Positions 29,854-42,277 of a stretch of 64,000 bases of DNA are shown here, piece after piece (within the stretch, counting starts at the first letter, position 1; the number at the start of each line of letters is the position of its first letter). The position numbers and the translations under genes are program-made. Source of the stretch: Rheum nobile (taxonomy: Eukaryota > Streptophyta > Magnoliopsida > Caryophyllales > Polygonaceae). The stretch is taken from assembly GCA_027886185.1 (NCBI GenBank), contig WOAB01000595.1:682001-746000 (forward strand). The letters are read 5' to 3'. The notes beneath the pieces are model-generated. The model was not told the DNA's origin. It did not search any database and saw only the letters and a list, made by a program, of their open reading frames with translations.

Positions 29854-32270
29854 TCAACCCTCGTTACAGGTGCGACTGTTGTGTGTGGTAAGTTTATTGC
29901 ATTTACCACATCGCCTTTTTGGTAGCTGTTTCGCCGCAATTGAGATCTCCCTAGAAGACTTGATACATTTGCCACTCCCTTTATTCTTAGCTTGCTCAGG
30001 GGGGAATACACTGACTTTAGTAGGTATACTTGTTCCAACCAATGCTTCAGCACTCTTCAAATTTGACATTTTGCTACCACTGTGATTATCAACACTACAA
30101 TTTGATAGCATTTCCTTTTGCTCTTTCAAAAGGAGTGAAAATTATTTCAAATTATCAGAATTGTCTTCTAATAGACCTAGACAACAGTAGAAATCTGAAA
30201 TCAACTCGCTCCTCATAACTTTCCTTTCTACCATTGAAGCAAATTGATGAACCACAATGCCATCAATACTGAATATCGGGCTAATCGTAGTTGCCTTTGT
30301 CCAACGTGTTAACACATACTTTCTTGGAATCTCATCCTTACCAAGGTTCTTAAACACTACAAACATATGACGACATGGCAAGCCAACTCGTTGGAACATT
30401 TGGCAGCTACAAATATCTTCATCTTCCAGATGTCGGTGCATAACTTTGACTCCGTCCAGGTCTCCCTCTTGTATACTATAAATTGTAATCCCACTCTCTT
30501 GACTCATATGAACAATACAACAAGATTAGCAAGCAGCGCATATTCGTTTTTGAACCTCATGGAAAACAGACAAAGTATATTCCTTTGAAGCATGCTTTTC
30601 CAAATTCAGTGGAGTGTTTAATTCAGGTACCATAGTTTCACAGTCATGATTGAGCTTTGCTTGAGTGTGCCTTTGACTATCCAAAGCAGTTTCAAAGTGC
30701 ATTGTCAACTCCACAAGCCTATAACACCTAAATGTAAAGTGCCCGAAGTAGCTATTCATAACCTCTGAAATGGAAGTAGTCCTCAATAGCCCACCAAACA
30801 TAACATCTCTAAAATATGTTGGGATCCAATTATGACGAAGTGCAAACATATCATCAAACCACCGCTTATTATGGAAGGTGTATTCATTGAACAATGCCAA
30901 CCACTTGGATTCGAACTCAACCAACTCTAAGTCATGGCTCCACACAATACTGTTTAACTTAATTCTAAACTCATCTCCAACTGTGACATCATGTTTTATC
31001 TTGCTTGGCACTTTCTGCATGATATGCCACATGCAAAGACGATGGAGAGATTGAGGAAACACAACCTCAATGGCAGACTTCATTGAAGCGTCTTGGTCAG
31101 TAACAATTATCTTCAGATCATGCCTCATTTCCTTCTTAAAATTCTCGAGCAGCCACACATAGGATTCCAGATCTTCCTTGAATATCAACCCAGCATTAAA
31201 AGTAACACACCTCTTATGGTGACCCAGACCAGTGAAAGGAACAAATACCAAGTTGTACTTGTAGTAAGGTTCACATATATAAGTCATATGTTCACATGTA
31301 GGACCATCATGTTCATTTATAAAATGGTAAGGTTCATAAGTGAGAAAAACAAACGATGGGAATGTAGAATCAAACTATAAACATAAGAATACCTGTTGGT
31401 CAAGTATGTTGCATCAAACGACACAACCTCACCAAAATAGGAGAAATTCTTGCGACATATCGGATCACACAAAAATAGGCGTTTCAAACGATCGGTAGAA
31501 TCCACATCATAATCGAAACAAAACGCAGAACAAAGCTCCCTTTTTTTCAAAAATCGGTTGATGACCATTTGCACTTCAAAACCATCAAAGTAGGCCAACA
31601 TATCTCTTCTGTGGTTCTTAAAATCAGTAACAGAAGTGCCAACATTTTCCTACCCACCCACAATCTCTTTGAAAAGACGATAACAAGTTATTGGGCCAAT
31701 GTTTGCATTCGAACAATCCAAAACAAACTTCTTGTGGCCCGTATCAAGCTTTCTACTTGTCTTCATGAACTGGCGATGACTTTCCATTACAAGATTGTGT
31801 GTATGGCGCGCTTCAAACCCATAAACTGTGTAACCAACACTGCTAGCAAAGCGTAACATTAATCTCGCCTTATAACCAGATCTATTGGAGACCCTTGTCC
31901 GTTGCCCAGTATTCTGATTTCCATGCTTATACCCTTCCCTGGCACACAACAAATATTTGGACACAACAAGTTGTTTCTCTACTTTGTCGAAACGAATAGT
32001 TCCATTCCGAACATCAAAACCACAAGCAAAAGCGTATTTCTTGTAAAAAGCAATGCCATCCTCTAATGTCGTAAAGTTTATCCCAACCACAAGTTTCATA
32101 CCATCCGGGCAAACAGGGATAAAATATGTCGTTCCATCTTGAGAAAATTGAACCTCGTAATAGTCATTAACATCAGGCTCCTCGGTTCTAGTCAAATCAA
32201 CACTTTGGACACTATTCTCATGAGACAAGTCACAACTACCAGCAACTGAAGTTGATGCATACGCTGAAAT
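29854..32270 (-). pseudogene. FAR1-type MULE transposase gene (three in-frame stops)
   Basis: On the minus strand: an amino-terminal FAR1 DNA-binding region (FYKKYAFACGFDVRNGTIRF, RTGC-like RSGYKARLMLRF, HTHNLVMESHRQF). The MULE catalytic domain follows (DATYLTNR, intron of about 110 bases, YNLVFVPFTGLGHHKRCVTF, IIVTDQDASMKSAIEVVFP, HRLCMWHIMQKVP). Next come a SWIM zinc finger (CSCQMFQRVGLPCRHMFVVF) and a C-terminal CGKCNKLTTHNSRTC knuckle. Stops: TAG 31650-31652, TAA 30526-30528, TAA 30142-30144. Apart from these the frame is well preserved. Such transposases are the relatives from which plant FHY3/FAR1 regulators arose; this one looks like a decayed transposon gene. Confidence 0.88.
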
Positions 32271-32759
32271 ACAAAGACAATTAAACAAACTATTAAAGAA
32301 CATGTTAGGTTCACTATTGACGTCATAATGTTCATTATTAAAAGGATTATGTTCATAATGCTTGCATATTCGTAAATCAACAGAGAACAGAGAAGGATGG
32401 ACTGTCCATGGCAAAAAAAAAAATACGCAAATTTTGAAGTTCGATAAAAAATCATCAACAAATTTTATAATACTGCATAAAAACGACGTTATAAAATGGA
32501 AGAAGCAAACAATGATCTACAAGTAAACCTCAATCAAAATTCGATAATTTTGAAGGAAATCTGTACCAGCGTCCATGGAGGGTGGAAACGAAGAACACAC
32601 ACTAAAAAGCTAAAAGTTGAAGCCAGTAAGAACGTAAACATATTGAATTGAACACTCTAGGTCAAGTTTGTAGAATCGATTACAAAAACACAGCGTTGAA
32701 TCGAACAGAATCATGTGAGAAGGAGCGGTCGCCACAAATGAACATGAAGAATGAGGAGG

Positions 32760-33010
32760 AAAAAAGACCTAACATGCGAATTGACAAAATTGCCCTTCAC
32801 TTAATTTAACTTCAACTGAGGCGTGCATCTATACCAGCCGTTGATCAAGGCCATCCGACGGTGCGAAATGCTTACAGTAAGCTCTTGTTATACGAGATCC
32901 AAAATCTATTATATGTATATATTAATGACCATTGGTCCGTTGGATGCGAAAAATGACATTGTGGGTAGGGACTATTTTTTTTTTTTGATAAAGGCAAGAG
33001 AGGGTAGGGA
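32760..33010. repeat. Probable right terminal region of the FAR1-type MULE
   Basis: The sequence AATTGACAAAATTGCCCTTC, followed by GATCAAGGCCATCCGACGGT and GGTCCGTTGGATGCG, resembles terminal inverted repeats of plant MULEs. It lies just upstream of the transposase gene. The matching left end was not found, probably lost in the rearranged 22-kb area, so the call is tentative. Confidence 0.45.
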
Positions 33011-36000
33011 CTAGGGTCTAATGGTTGTGTTTACATTAGCAACGGGGCTCCACCGGTACGTGGGAAGGTGATAGATATTCCGTAGATGCTCAGACATCCT
33101 CCAACCTTCAGTCTCTTCGGAATTACGGTGTATTATTTGTTTTCTCCCTTTCTTTCAGAGAAAAACAAAAGCAAATTGGAAAATCTTTATTTAATTTAGT
33201 TTAGATAGAAAAGAAAAGTGTAAATTTACATTTATGAGATGGGCCACATTAACTTAACGGTTCTTATTAGTTCGGAATTATGGAAACTAGCTACAATCGA
33301 CAAGCTTGTGAAATTTGTCAAACTAATAAATTGTGCTTCCGCAAATCAAGCACTAATTTGATGCGCCCCTTTCTCCTGTAGATTTTGTACATAAGTAAAT
33401 CATATTTCAAACTGGCGAGCCACGGACATGGTTGTCACTTATGGGTTTTTTTTTTTTCGGCCGTATGTTAGTTCTCTTGCCTTGCACGAATTTGTTTATA
33501 ACGAAAATTGTTTAACGAATTATTTTTTAGATAAAAATTTGTATAGAAATCATATTGTTAAATAATATAAAAATATATTTGTAATGACCAATAATATAAA
33601 TTAGAAATTGATTAAAGAAAGAGAAGAAGAAGAAAAACGATTGAATCTAAAAGAAGAATGTATTTTTTGATGAAATAGAAAGAAAGCTACTCGAAAACGA
33701 AATTGGAAAGAAAGAGAATACAATTTTTAGGGAAATTGGTTTGGTATCCTCGTGGGATTTTTTCTGTTGGTGTCCTACATTTAAAAAGTTTCATGTTAAT
33801 ACACTTGTGCTTTGTAAATAGTTGGGAGTGTGCCCAATTAAATGTTAAGTTTTGTTAGGTTTCATTAGTTTGTTTATTAAAAAAAGAAAACAAATATAAA
33901 TTGCAAAAATTAAAATTAAAATGGAAAAAAAACAGTAGACTCACCCACTTAACAAAATAAATGTGACAAAAATTTGAACCATGTTTGAGCTAACAAACGA
34001 TAAGCACCCAATTTGAGAACCTCAAATTGGAATTTAGTAGGAAAAAAACCTAATTAAAAATCAATCCCTAATTAACTAAAAAACCAATCCATAATTCAAA
34101 CCCTAAAATCAACCCTAACTCATATTTCGTCCCAAAATTGAGCCTAAGAAGAGCAAGTGATGGTGTAAATTATTTGAATCATACCCTAAGTCTCCCTAAT
34201 CGCACCAAATTTGCAAAAAAAAACGTACTTGTTGCCACCCAGATTCAGAGAAAAACACATGAAATCGTGTAGGCCGAGCAGTTGGCCTACGTCACCGGCC
34301 GAGTTGCTCGCCTTCATCGCTGGCCGAGCGGCTTGCCTTCGTTGCCGACCGAGTGGTTCGCCTTCGTTGCTTGCTTTGCCCATGCCATCACGTCCCGTTC
34401 ATTCCCATTGGTAGAAGAAAGATGCGTGAGGAGTCGTGGAGTCATGGTCTAGAAAAACCAATTGTGTGATTGATTTGATCCCTTCATAATATATGTTAGG
34501 AAAAAAAATTAAAAATGATTCACTCCATTTTAAGAAGCAACGATCTTGATCTTTATAAGATCACCAACCAATGTGTATAGTATATTAGGAAAGGATCAAA
34601 TATTTGGTATATATTTCGAGGTTTAAAAATGTGAAATTATATTTTCAAAGTATTCATGGAAGAAAGTTGATTACAAAAATAATCGTGTGATTGATTTGAT
34701 ACGTTTATAATCTATGTTAGGAAATAATTTAAAATTTTGATTCACTCAATTTTAAGAAGCCACAATCTTGATCTTCATAAGATCACCAACCAATGCTTTT
34801 TCCATTAGTTACTCTTCGTATTTGAGATTTTCCTAATCAAGGTACGGTATTTAGTATAAATTAGAGATTGTGTGATTTATTTCTATCTTAATTAGGAATT
34901 GTTTGACTTTTAGAAATTTTGGGATCAAATCTTCTTAGTTAGTAATTGTTTGATTTTTAGAAATTGTGGGATCAAATCTTTGTATATAATCACATGATCA
35001 AATCTTTGTATATAATTTGAGGTTTTAAAAAGGTAATATACTTAGAAAATGACATATGGCAAGAGGGAGGGTGGGGTGACATATGGCGAATTAAATGTGA
35101 AGGTGACATGTGGAAAAATGAGATATTATTTTAGTATATATATAGTAGATTTTTGTTTAAAGTTACACCTTTGTAGGAATTACTTGTTAATGTTTTATTA
35201 CCAGAATTTGCGTATAAAACAAACTTGGACTCATATGATGAGGAATATTAAGGTGAATATTGATGAGCAATACTGGTTACTAGACATAGAAAATGAGAGA
35301 TAGGATTAAAAAATATTGAGTGACAATATTATAAATAGGACAAATTCTAATTTTTTATTTTTTTATTTTTTTTTCATTCAAAAAATATTTTTTTCTAATT
35401 TTTTCCAATTGTTTTCCTACTTTTTTTTAAAAAATTATATTTTGATACATTTTATCATATTATTTTGAAATATGTTTTTCATTTTTTTTCCAAAAAATAG
35501 TACTTTTGCATCTTAATCATGCATTTTAACTTACGAACACATGCACCTTAGCATACTAATATGTGCTTTAACGTAATAAACATAGCTAAAATGTGCACTT
35601 TTAATTCACATGTTAAGTATACACGTTTACATAATAAACATGCACTTTAGCATACTAAATATGTATTTTTTTGTACTCAAAATTTACTTGGGATCTTAGA
35701 TATGTACTATGAATTTATAGGTTGTTGAAATGGAAAAAGCACAAAAAATAGAAATACAACATTATTAATTTTGGGAAATAATTTTTGAAAAGTATAATCT
35801 ATGACAAAAATATATTTGAAAGAAAAATATTGTTTGAAGTAAAAAAATGATAGTTTCATGAAAAAATTAGTTTGAAAAAGAAACAAATTTACTATATTAA
35901 TAATTTTATCATTCCATGTCTTTTTTATCTTAATTTTCCATCTCTTTTAATCTGATTGTCACTAAACACGATTATTACTAATTAATATATAAATGATTGG

Positions 36001-36021
36001 ATTTTCAATAATCATCATCAA
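33010..36021. other. AT-rich region without recognised genes
   Basis: No protein with family resemblance and no RNA gene seen. Contents: a perfect 10+3+10 inverted repeat at 34008-34030 (CCAATTTGAG, AAC, CTCAAATTGG), an imperfect direct duplication (34449-34565 and 34685-34797), long T-rich stretches (35345-35500), and short GCACTTTAGCATACTAA-type repeats at 35540-35670. Small open frames look random. Confidence 0.6.
34449..34797. repeat. Direct duplication with period of about 235 bp
   Basis: Two segments share TCGTGTGATTGATTTGAT-like starts, ATGTTAGGAAA, TTCACTC-ATTTTAAGAAGC and GATCACCAACCAATG. The copies have diverged by several substitutions. Confidence 0.75.
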
Positions 36022-37671
36022 TCTACATACTATTACTAAAGCCATTAGTATCTCTTCTATGTGTCAACCATTTAGGTATGCCACATCATCAAATTAATTT
36101 GCTCATTTACCTATTTACCCTTTCATTTTACCACAAATTAAAGCCCAATTATCAACCTAGCAAAGCCATATCTTTCTTACCATATTAAGGCGTAGTAGTT
36201 TATATAATATATCTAGGTGATATTATTATATATGAATAAGGAAATCTATATTTTCTCTATATATTTTACACATATGATTTACCTCTTTATATATATACTA
36301 TTACGTAATACATCTTAAATCTTTATGTGTATTTTCCACCATAATATAATAAGATTTCGTTATTCAATATGAAATATATATCGTAAAAAAGGTCAGACGT
36401 GACTTCAATATTAAATTATTATATAATTATATACCAAAATTAAGTACGTGTATGTGTATATGCCTAATTTAATTTCTTTTCTATTGATATAAATGCACTA
36501 GTTATTTCCATTGTTATTACCTTATAAGTATTTCAGTCAAGAATTTATGTTTTGGTTAGCTTATATTCAATTTTATAATATATGTTCTTCACATATTAGT
36601 GTTATTTTAGTGGATTATAAATTATAGATATATGTACCAAACCTGCAACGTCATAATGTAAAATTAAAAAAAAAATTAGTCATGTATTCGATTATGATAA
36701 AATATATAATGATTTTTCCTTCTTTTTTGTTTGGTCTTAATTCATATGTTAACTCAATTATTGTATTTGTAGTTGTCGTCCATCAAAAAAATCTAGATTG
36801 GACATCAAATTGCACTTGAAATTAATCTAATGATTACCTTTAAAAAAACAAAAACTTAGTCGTATATAATAATTTCTTCCTTCTTTTATGTTTGGTCTTA
36901 ATTCATATGTTCACTTATTTATTAGTATTGTGGTTGTCGTCTTTAAAAAAACTCTAGATTGGACTTCAAATCGCACTTGAAATGATTACATATAAAAAAA
37001 CAACTAAACCCTTATGTTACTGACATATTTTCATATTGTAATTTATACATGTAAATTAGGATAATATATGTTTCGAACTATAATCGTAAAATATTCACAC
37101 TAAAATCATTTGTATACTAAAGTCGGCAAATTTGTCCATTGATTTCAACGGTGACGTAATGTAAGTGTATACAATATTAAAACCCGACAATTAGCATATA
37201 ACAATATCTTACAATTATATATGACTCAAATATGGAATGCCCATTATAGAGTATATGTGTATTTACAGTTAATGTCCAACTTCATTATTGATATATGAGT
37301 TAAACTAGGTAGTGTGACCCATCTTTTTCTTTCTCTTACCTTTTCAATCTTATGCAAAAGAAGGTCAGACGTGGCTTCAACTTTAAGAAGGAATACTTAT
37401 TTGTGTAACCTTATCTTCAATCTTTCACAAAAAATTGATCTATAAGGTTATGTATCTTATCCATATGTTGTTTTATCAACATTATTATCATACATTTTTC
37501 ATTACTTTGAGGAATTTATTTGATATTCATTGTTATTATTATATAACATTATTGGTGTTAAATTTTATTGATTTTTTTTAAAACAATAAATTATCATTAT
37601 TTATTTGACATTATTACATATGTTTTTTTTTTTTTTCAAGAATCCATGTAAGGCACGAGTCAATCTACTAG
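36022..37671 (+). mobile_element. Helitron-like non-autonomous element 1
   Basis: It starts TCTACATACTATTACTAAAG after an A and ends CTAG before a T, as Helitrons do. About 7 bases before the CTAG there is a weakened hairpin (ATCCATGT..GCACGAGT). No Rep/helicase coding is present. Inside is an imperfect tandem duplication (36667-36840 and 36850-37000). Confidence 0.6.
36667..37000. repeat. Imperfect tandem duplication inside Helitron-like element 1
   Basis: Two copies of about 165 bp share GTTTGGTCTTAATTCATATG, GTTGTCGTC, CTAGATTGGAC and CACTTGAAAT. A shorter pair with GGTCAGACGTG-CTTCAA occurs at 36392 and 37362. Confidence 0.75.
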
Positions 37672-38625
37672 TATATATACTAAAGGAGATGCATAAATCT
37701 TATGTGTCAGCATCACGTTCAATTCGCATACGTGTCATTTTCATTCAACCATCATCCATCCTTTTAAAAACATAATAACAGTGGGTCTAGTTTAATTATA
37801 TATTAAATTTTATTTAATTAAATAACTTAATTAAAATACTATGTATAAAATAATTCTATCGTATTAAAAAAATGTATAATTGATAAATTATCAATAATAA
37901 TAAGAAGAAGGATTTTTTTAATTATTGGGTACGAATTGTAATATAGATGTTTATGAAACACAAACATAAACAATTAGATTTTATCATATTGAATAAACAA
38001 TATGTATAAAATAATTCTATCAATTTAAAAAATATGTAAGTGATAATTTATCAATAGTGAGAAGAATGCGTTTTTACTAAATGGGTACACATTATAATAT
38101 ATATGTTTATGACCGACTTATGTACATTAGTAATATAAATTAAAAAATCATATCTTTTAATATACATATATGTTTATTCAATGAAAACATATCATATAAA
38201 ACACTTGATATTTATTTAAAAATTTCTAGATTCTACCTTTTTTTTATAAATCACGAACACAGTCAATTAAATATCATACATATAAATTGATACATTAAAC
38301 ATGTAAATCAGATACGAAAACAATAAAATGCGTTGTTAAAATAAGATTTTTAAATATTTCTCATGGAAAAAAATCATTATTTAATTTTTTCAAAGAGAAA
38401 TAAATCTAAGTTATACTAATATCCAACTTTTTCTTGAACTACTATGGTCTACTGATTCTAATTCTTATTGTTTTTCCTATTGTACGATGTTTTTTATGAG
38501 CATTGATATATAAATATTAATAATCCTCTAGTATTACGAAACGTGTTTGACTTCGTAGATTTTAATATCATATTAGTATAAATGGTTAATAAATCCAATC
38601 CCGTACTACGCGGACACTATGCTAG
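37664..38625 (+). mobile_element. Helitron-like non-autonomous element 2
   Basis: The start is ambiguous (TCTACTAGTATATATACTAA at 37664, or a few bases on) because it abuts element 1. The end is clear: hairpin TCCCGT-ACT-ACGCGGA (38599-38614, one bulged base), 7 bases, then CTAG at 38622-38625 followed by T. No coding. A tandem duplication of about 150 bp (37840-37950 and 37990-38110) is inside. Confidence 0.6.
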
Positions 38626-38868
38626 TATGCATCTAATACTTTCTACTTATATTCATAAATTATGCTCGGCTATTTAAACTTGTAATTGTACGGGGATAGT
38701 CCCTAAACTTTATAAGATAATTTATTTTCTTTTATTAAATGGTAAGAAATGTTATTTAGGTTTTAACTTTTTCTTATTAATTCTACATTTTAAATTATCC
38801 TGATAGGGTCCTTATACTTTTGATGTATTTGTATATGTCATCTTTTTACACGATTTCTATTTAGCATC
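38626..38868. other. Short AT-rich segment left of element A
   Basis: No gene. Removing element A joins this segment to 45495, the left side of MULE2, so it may include the outer end of MULE2. The phrase GGGGATAGTCCCTAAACTTT could be terminal-repeat sequence, but no partner is visible. Confidence 0.4.
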
Positions 38869-40154
38869 TGATAGGCGATTAGTCGTATGCACCTAACAAA
38901 GAAACCTTAAAAACTTAATTAATGTAGTCTGGCAAGTAAGGGTCGAACCCACAGAGAATCAAGTTATCTATCCTGTTTGCAGAAGTTGTATACAAATAGT
39001 AACAAGAGGGGGGGGGGGGGGGGGGTTGATGATTCTAACAAGTAACAATAAAAACGAGTGAAAAGAGTTTGGAAACAATGGATGTGAAATAGCTCAGCCA
39101 GACAGATATCCATACTTCAGTTTGATTGATTGATCCTTGATTATCTCTAGTTCTTTAGACCAGTGAATGTTCTTATTCCTTTTCTTAAGTTATTAATAGG
39201 ACAACCAGACCCTGATAATACTAACTATCAAATAACCAGAAAACTATCTAGATTCAATTTAACAACAACAGTAAGTTCAGGAATTTTAGCAGATACATGC
39301 ACATAAAACAACCAGTTTTACTTGAAATAAAATCAATTATCTTCTACAATAAACTATTCCAACCAGTTCTAGAATATCATAGTTGATACTCTGAATTAGG
39401 TATTTCAACCAGAAACAGTCTAACTCTAGCATAAGAATATTACCAATGACCACTAGTTGATCAGGCTAGTATAATCAGTAAAACTCAAAGGGATGAAGCA
39501 TAAGAGAATTAATAACATTCAAAGGAATAGAACAAGAACTATAATCTCACAACCAAAACAAACGAAAGCTTCAATCGTCTGACTAAGCAAAGGAAACTTA
39601 GTTCTTCATAGTCTTCAAAGCACAAAAATACTCTAAGGAAAAATAATGAGGGATGATGAATGAATAAAACCTAAAGGAAACTACGTATTTATAACCTAAG
39701 TAAATCTTCTAAAATAATAATATCCGAAATAATAAATTATAAAATAAAGAAAATAAGCAAAATAAAGTAAACAAGGAAATCCGCGTCGAAGATCCTCCGC
39801 GTCGGCTTGAATTGAAACACCGCGACATTCATGGTCGCGACCGCGGCTTACCCTTCATTGCTCTTCTTCGGATTCTACAGGAACCGCGATCGCGGGTCCA
39901 AAACCACGACCGCGGTTTTGCCTTCCTCAGCTTCTGACACTCTCTTCCTATGCCGCGGCTTGTGCATTCCTTATCCCCTGATTGCGGCTCTCCTTCTTAG
40001 CTTCTGTATGCCTTCAACACTTCACTAAAATCAGCTCTTTCACCACTTCTTCTCTACTACTCCATAATCCTAAATTGTCTCCTAAACCCATATAGATGAT
40101 GCCTAATAACCTAGTAACAACTCCTAGTTACGCACTACAAAGTAGAGCGTATCA
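38869..40154 (-). repeat. 3' LTR of element A
   Basis: This LTR is 1,286 bp. The minus-strand TATA box (TATAAATA) is the complement of 39686-39693. A motif array with ACCGC-GATC-GCGGG (39883-39896) and variants lies about 140-270 bases upstream of it, in U3. An 18-base G run (39008-39025) sits in U5. A tRNA T-arm-like GGGTTCGACCC segment is at about 38940-38950. Confidence 0.9.
39822..39960 (-). repeat. ACCGC-GATC-GCGGT motif array in U3 of element A (3' LTR)
   Basis: Copies: GGTCGCGACCGCGG (39834-39847), ACCGCGATCGCGGG (39883-39896), ACGACCGCGGTTTT (39906-39919) and degenerate ones to 39960. The same block occurs in the other LTR at 45150-45300. Confidence 0.85.
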
Positions 40155-40167
40155 AATTCCCCCATGC
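40155..40167 (-). other. Polypurine tract of element A
   Basis: The minus strand reads GCATGGGGGAATT and abuts the 3' LTR (TGATACGC). The same tract precedes the LTRs of B, C1 and D. Confidence 0.8.
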
Positions 40168-41590
40168 TTAGACCTTGCTCGTCCTCGAGTAAGCTAATAG
40201 AAACCTACTCCTCCAATGAAATACCCAAGGTCTCAAGAAGCACAGCAAAACTCTCCACTAAGAACCGCACCTACTCATGAATCTCCATAGCACCAACACA
40301 GAAACACAGCACACCAGCCTTAAGGAAAACAGAGTATTTCCCCCAAGCTTAACCCGAATTCTAGATGTGAATAAAAATATCTAATCCTAGCTCTAGTCTA
40401 TCTTCTTATAACTCCCAAAGTGACCTACCCGAATCCTCCTTATATATCCACCACTTATGTCACCACGCCAGAATGAATGAATCTTATTAATCACTCCTCT
40501 TTTTTTTTCACTCATTTTGCCTAGGCGTATTTTCAGGTTTTCACCTAGCCACTCATTTCATTTTTCTTAGATGGGCTCACCAATCCTCACATCGCTCTTC
40601 AGCCTCTTATTACCCCAGCCTAGTGCTGGTCTGGGCCCTTGAATTTTGCCTGAACCGCACTTTCGGGTTTTCAGCTCAACCAGGTTTATTCTCATTTTTT
40701 TTATATATAGACAACAAGTACAAATCCATCCCTCATGCTTAAATATTGCATTGTCCTCAATGTAATGAAAGACAAAAATGAAACTCTGGGGGAAAAGAAA
40801 GATACCCACTAGCGATGTCGAGGTTGTCTGTGTCTCGGATGTCGTGGCAGGCGTGGCGGTGGAAAATCATGGAAACACGAGTCTCTAGTGCCATGGCAGG
40901 AGGCAAAGTAATCAATCTCATCAGTTGTCGGTCCCCTATATGCCTCCCACCTGTGTGAAGCAAAGGCATCCCAATGCTTGATGTAAGAGCACTGCACCAG
41001 CGACTGATCTCGGAGCATCCATACATCTTCATCAAGCTCAGCTATCCACTCCCCATACTGTCTACCTGGGTCTGCATGACCACTCAAAGTGCTTGCCTCA
41101 CTGTGTCAGCGGTCTCATACTGTCTCTCCAGCTCAAACGTATATCAGTCGGTGCCTATGGAAACTCCTCCTCATTAGATGTAACATGTCGTGCCATCATC
41201 AGTTTCCAAATAAAAATCTCCGGCTACATCTCCTCCTCATCGTGAACATCTCGGAACAACGGTAAAAAATTGGGCAGCGGGGTCGCGATCGCAGTTTTCA
41301 CCCGCGCCCGTGGATTTATTTTATTTTTTCGATTTTTTTAAATATTTTTTTTAGGCTAAGGAGACTTACAGTGATAAAACCACGGTCGTCGTTTTTGGAC
41401 CGCGATCGCGGTTTGCCCTCTGGTTTGCATCTGAATCTGTCTTCGATTCTCTTACCTGCATTTTAGTCTAAAAACGAAACAACAATAAAAAAAACTTGAA
41501 AACAAAAGACATGAAAAGAATTACATACCTCGGGTTGCCTCCCGAGAAGCGCCTTGGTTAATGTCGTGGCTCGACATAGTGCCTTGCAGA
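40168..41590 (-). ncRNA. Conserved structured 3' module of element A
   Basis: On the minus strand: hairpin CTCGGG-AGGCAA-CCCGAG (41529-41546), a GTATGT donor-like site beside it, a motif array (41279-41415), CATTGAGGACAATG (40749-40762) before TTTAAGCAT, hairpin CCAGC-ACTAG-GCTGG (40615-40629), and the CGAGGACGAGCAAGGTCTAA block before the polypurine tract. All have counterparts in B, C3 and D, except that the D module lacks an array. Only short decayed frames are seen where B has a 108-residue frame. An RNA role is inferred. Confidence 0.6.
41279..41415 (-). repeat. ACCGC-GATC-GCGGT motifs downstream of the protease of A
   Basis: Copies GGTCGCGATCGCAG (41281-41294) and ACCGCGATCGCGGT (41399-41412) plus degenerate ones, in the same place as the arrays of B (62215) and C3 (58157). 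Confidence 0.85.
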
Positions 41591-41595
41591 TCAAC

Positions 41596-42276
41596 TTAAG
41601 TTATCACATCAACAGAACTCATAGAATCATCATCAGGAGGGTATTTCTTAGCATCATAAATGTTATACTCTACCTTTTCCCCATCAAATTCCATAGTCAG
41701 TGAACCACTACTCATATCAATTTTTGTATTGGCGGTCTTAAGAAACGGCCTATCTAACATAACAGGGTCTACATGCTTATCATGTCTCATATCCATCACA
41801 AAGAAATCAACAGGAAAAATCAATTTTTCAACCTTCACAAGGACGTCCTCTACTACTCCTTTCGGATAAACATTAGACAAATCAACTAACTGAATTACCG
41901 TCCCAGTTGCATGCAATGGTCCAAGCCCCAAAGATTCATATACAGAGTAAGGCAACACATTAATAGATGCACCTAAATCTAACATGGCTTTTTCAAACTT
42001 GGTGTCACCTATCGTACAAGGAATACTAAACATGCCAGGGTCATCACACTTCTTAGGCATTCGCCTTTGAATCATAGCAGACACATTTCCACTCACCTTA
42101 ACCTTTTTCTTGCTTTTCACTTTTTGGTTCCTTTTAATTGTAGACAATTCCTTCAGAAACTTTGCATAGAGAGGAACATTTTTAATTAATTTAAGCAAGG
42201 GAATGTTTACCTCACACTTACTGAAGGTTTCGAAAATCTCTTTGTCATTCTCCAGCCTTCTTGTATCTTTCAGCAC
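41596..42276 (-). CDS. Aspartic protease region of element A
   Basis: An open frame of 226 residues, in the same frame as the upstream gag pieces. After LKDTRRLENDKEIFETFSKC and a lysine-rich stretch (KRNQKVKSKKKVKV) comes the retropepsin: CTIGDTKFEKAMLDLGASIN with catalytic Asp in DLGA, VLPYSVYESLGL, NVYPKGVVEDVLVKV and PVMLDRPFLKTANTKIDM. This is the Athila-type protease. The DLG in place of DTG/DSG is usual in that clade. The frame stops shortly after the protease, where RT would begin in complete elements. The first ATG is probably not a true start, since gag and protease form one frame. Confidence 0.85.
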   Translation of the reverse strand: MLKDTRRLENDKEIFETFSKCEVNIPLLKLIKNVPLYAKFLKELSTIKRNQKVKSKKKVKVSGNVSAMIQRRMPKKCDDPGMFSIPCTIGDTKFEKAMLDLGASINVLPYSVYESLGLGPLHATGTVIQLVDLSNVYPKGVVEDVLVKVEKLIFPVDFFVMDMRHDKHVDPVMLDRPFLKTANTKIDMSSGSLTMEFDGEKVEYNIYDAKKYPPDDDSMSSVDVIT

Positions 42277-42277
42277 C

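Noticed and set aside
34186..34414. Host gene near 34.2-34.4 kb
   Set aside because: Short overlapping frames on both strands, low-complexity GCCGAGxGGxTxGCCTTC repeats, no recognisable domain.
39008..39025. G run as a meaningful element in itself
   Set aside because: Kept only as a low-interest finding, because homopolymer length is often wrong in assemblies.
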